Shown here: positions 13,676 through 15,380 of the stretch, in pieces
Layout: the number at the start of each line of letters is the position of its first letter
How positions within the stretch are numbered: position 1 is the first letter of the stretch
Translations under genes and position numbers: made by a program
Assembly (NCBI GenBank): GCA_020201295.1
Contig: JAIVHA010000131.1
Location: 1 to 15,380, forward strand
Reading direction: 5' to 3'
DNA length: 15,380 nt
Source of the DNA: Lysobacteraceae bacterium
GTDB taxonomy: Bacteria > Pseudomonadota > Gammaproteobacteria > DSM-19610
Notes under the pieces: model-generated
What the model was told of the DNA's origin: nothing
The model's database searches: none
What the model saw: the letters and a program-made list of their open reading frames with translations, nothing else

Positions 13676-15380
13676 ATGTACCGGCCACTATGGTACCATC
13701 TGAATCGCTGCTGTGAATCGGCTCTTGCTTCATTCCCGGAAAAACCAACTTCATGGCTTCAGGCTGACTTGACCTTGAAAACTCCAGCACCCCACACCAC
13801 AGCGCCCCTGCCCGCCGGGCTCCGGCGCCTGGCCGAGGCCCGCCACCATGACCCCTTCGAGGTCCTGGGGCGCCATCCCGAGGGGGAGCGGGTGCGGGTG
13901 CGCGCCTTTCTGCCCGACGCCGAATGGGTACGGCTGGAGGACAGCGGGCTGGACCTGCAACGCCGGCAGGGCACGGATTTCTTCGAGATCCTGGCCGATG
14001 CCGACCAGGTGCCGGAACGCTACCAACTGCGCTGGGGCCACAAGGATGGGGGTGAAACCCTGAGCCATGACCCCTATGCCTTCCCGCCCCAGGTGGGCGA
14101 TTTCGACCTCTACCTGTTCGGTGAGGGCCGTCACTGGCACTGTTACCGGGTGCTGGGGGCGCACTGCCATCGCGCCGACGCCATCGACGGCGTGCGCTTC
14201 GTGGTCTGGGCGCCCAACGCGGAGCGGGTCAGCGTGGTGGGCGATTTCAATCGCTGGGACGGTCGGGTGCATGCGATGCGCTCGCGCGGCGGTGGCGGCA
14301 TATGGGAACTGTTCATTCCCGGTCTCGGCAACGGAGTGCTGTACAAATATGAAATCCGCAACCGTGAGCGCGGCAGCATCCACGTCAAAACCGACCCCTA
14401 TGGTCAGGAATTCGAGCTGCGGCCAGGCACGGCGCCGCGGGTACGGGCGCCCACCCGTCATGCATGGGGCGACGCGGACTGGATGGCGCGGCGCGGCCAT
14501 GCCGACTGGCTGCACCAGCCCATGTCCGTCTACGAATTGCACCTGGGTTCCTGGCAGCGCGGCGAGCACAATAAATTCCTTAATTATCGCACCCTGGCCG
14601 AGCGCATCGTCGCCCATGTGAAACCCCTGGGTTTCACCCACATCGAGCTGCCAAGGGCGAACATCGCGAATGGGGCACGCTGATCTTCAACTACGGGCGT
14701 AACGAGGTGAGGAATTTCCTGCTCTCGAGCGCCGTCTGCTGGCTGGAGGAGTTTCATATCGACGGCCTGCGCGTGGATGCCGTTGCATCCATGCTGTATC
14801 TGGATTATTCCCGCGAGGCCGGCGACTGGTTGCCCAATATCCATGGTGGCAGGGAAAACCTGGAGGCGATCCAGTTCCTTCGGGAAATGAATGAGGTGAC
14901 CCTTGGCCAGCATCCCGGCACCCTGGTGATCGCCGAGGAATCCACTGCCTGGCCCCAGGTCACTCAACCCACCTACGTCGGTGGACTGGGTTTCAGCATG
15001 AAGTGGAACATGGGCTGGATGCACGACACCCTGGAGTACATGCGCAAGCAAGCGGTGCACCGCCAGTTCCATCACGACTCCCTCACCTTCGGCCTGCTCT
15101 ATGCCTTCACCGAGAATTTCGTCCTGCCCTTCTCCCATGACGAAGTGGTACACGGCAAAGGTTCCATGCTCGGCAAGATGCCCGGTGACGACTGGCAACG
15201 CTTCGCCAACCTGCGCCTGCTGTACAGCTATATGTTCACCTACCCGGGCAAGAAGTTGCTGTTCATGGGCAGCGAGTTCGCCCAATCCGGGGAATGGGAC
15301 TTCGATGCCGCCCTGCCCTGGCATCTGCTACAGCATGCCCCCCACCAGGGCATGCGCACCCTGATCGGCGACCTCAACCG
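13676..15380 (+). pseudogene. glgB: 1,4-alpha-glucan branching enzyme, disrupted by an internal deletion and frameshift; partial at right edge
   Basis: GlgB cuts alpha-1,4 chains and rejoins them as alpha-1,6 branches. The first part (frame from ATG 13676) has HHDPFEVLGRH (57-67), a CBM48-type domain (VRFVVWAPNAERVSVVGDFNRWDG, about 170-193) and MSVYELHLGSWQRG (from about 283). At GFTHIEL (to 14650) the family should continue LLPVMEHPFDGSWGYQ...DWVPAHFP...; instead GEHREWGTLIFNYGRNEVRNFL appears in another frame from 14656. About 79 codons are replaced by 8 nt, a loss of about 229 nt including region I, and the original frame stops at TGA 14681-14683. Downstream, the new frame is open to the edge and keeps DGLRVDAVASMLY (nucleophile codon 14776), IAEESTAW (Glu codon 14935) and PFSHDEVVHGK (Asp codon 15139). 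The true start is unclear: ATG 13676 gives a non-conserved N-terminus, and TTG 13769 is an alternative. Confidence 0.88.
13690..13717 (-). promoter_or_regulatory. Putative glgC promoter in the glgC-glgB divergent gap
   Basis: On the minus strand TTCACA (13712-13717, 5/6 to the -35 consensus) is followed after 16 bases by TACCAT (13690-13695, 4/6 to the -10). Transcription would start near 13683, leaving a leader of about 40 nt. The -10 lies in a 10-bp palindrome ATGGTACCAT (13690-13699). I could not find a comparably good promoter for glgB. Confidence 0.35.

Noticed and set aside
1..15380. A new defence, secretion or biosynthetic system
   Set aside because: All sizeable genes belong to known housekeeping families (Sec accessory, queuosine, glycogen); the only unknowns are a partial membrane protein and the substrate of a GH57 enzyme.

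Overview
The window looks like chromosome from a moderately GC-rich gammaproteobacterium. The queA-tgt-yajC-secD-secF order, an E. coli-length Tgt, SecD, SecF and QueA, a CCA-encoding tRNA-Leu and REP-type 'GTAGGAGCGGCC' palindromes all fit a Chromatiales/Ectothiorhodospiraceae-like lineage. That placement is inferred from gene content and style, not from a search. No prophage, IS, CRISPR array or defence system is visible.

Left part (1-6283): the tail of an unrecognised membrane protein on the + strand faces a minus-strand cluster read right to left as queA, tgt, yajC, secD, secF. QueA and Tgt make queuosine in tRNA. YajC, SecD and SecF form the accessory module of the Sec translocon. The cluster is interrupted by two repeat-filled gaps: yajC-secD has a long inverted repeat, and queA-tgt has a REP palindrome nested among degenerate tandem and inverted repeats. 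A second REP palindrome separates secF from the convergent membrane-protein gene.

Middle (6284-6595): a divergent promoter region holds a perfect 8-bp inverted repeat over the putative -35 of a tRNA-Leu(CAA) gene, then the tRNA itself, then a good -10 box for glgP.

Right part (6596-15380): a glycogen/maltodextrin locus. glgP (glucan phosphorylase, +) converges on a minus-strand operon glgC - GH57 glycosidase - malQ, with an 11-nt glgC/GH57 overlap and 6 nt between GH57 and malQ. glgB (branching enzyme) is divergent from glgC and runs off the right edge. GlgC makes ADP-glucose, GlgB branches the polymer, GlgP and MalQ recycle it, and the GH57 protein has an unknown but presumably alpha-glucan role. 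No glgA is in the window.

The most notable observation is that glgB is broken. Near 14648-14655 about 229 nt are missing relative to the family, which removes conserved region I of the GH13 barrel and shifts the frame, while everything downstream remains open and conserved. This is either a recent lesion or an assembly error. The glgB start region also lacks a convincing in-frame start.
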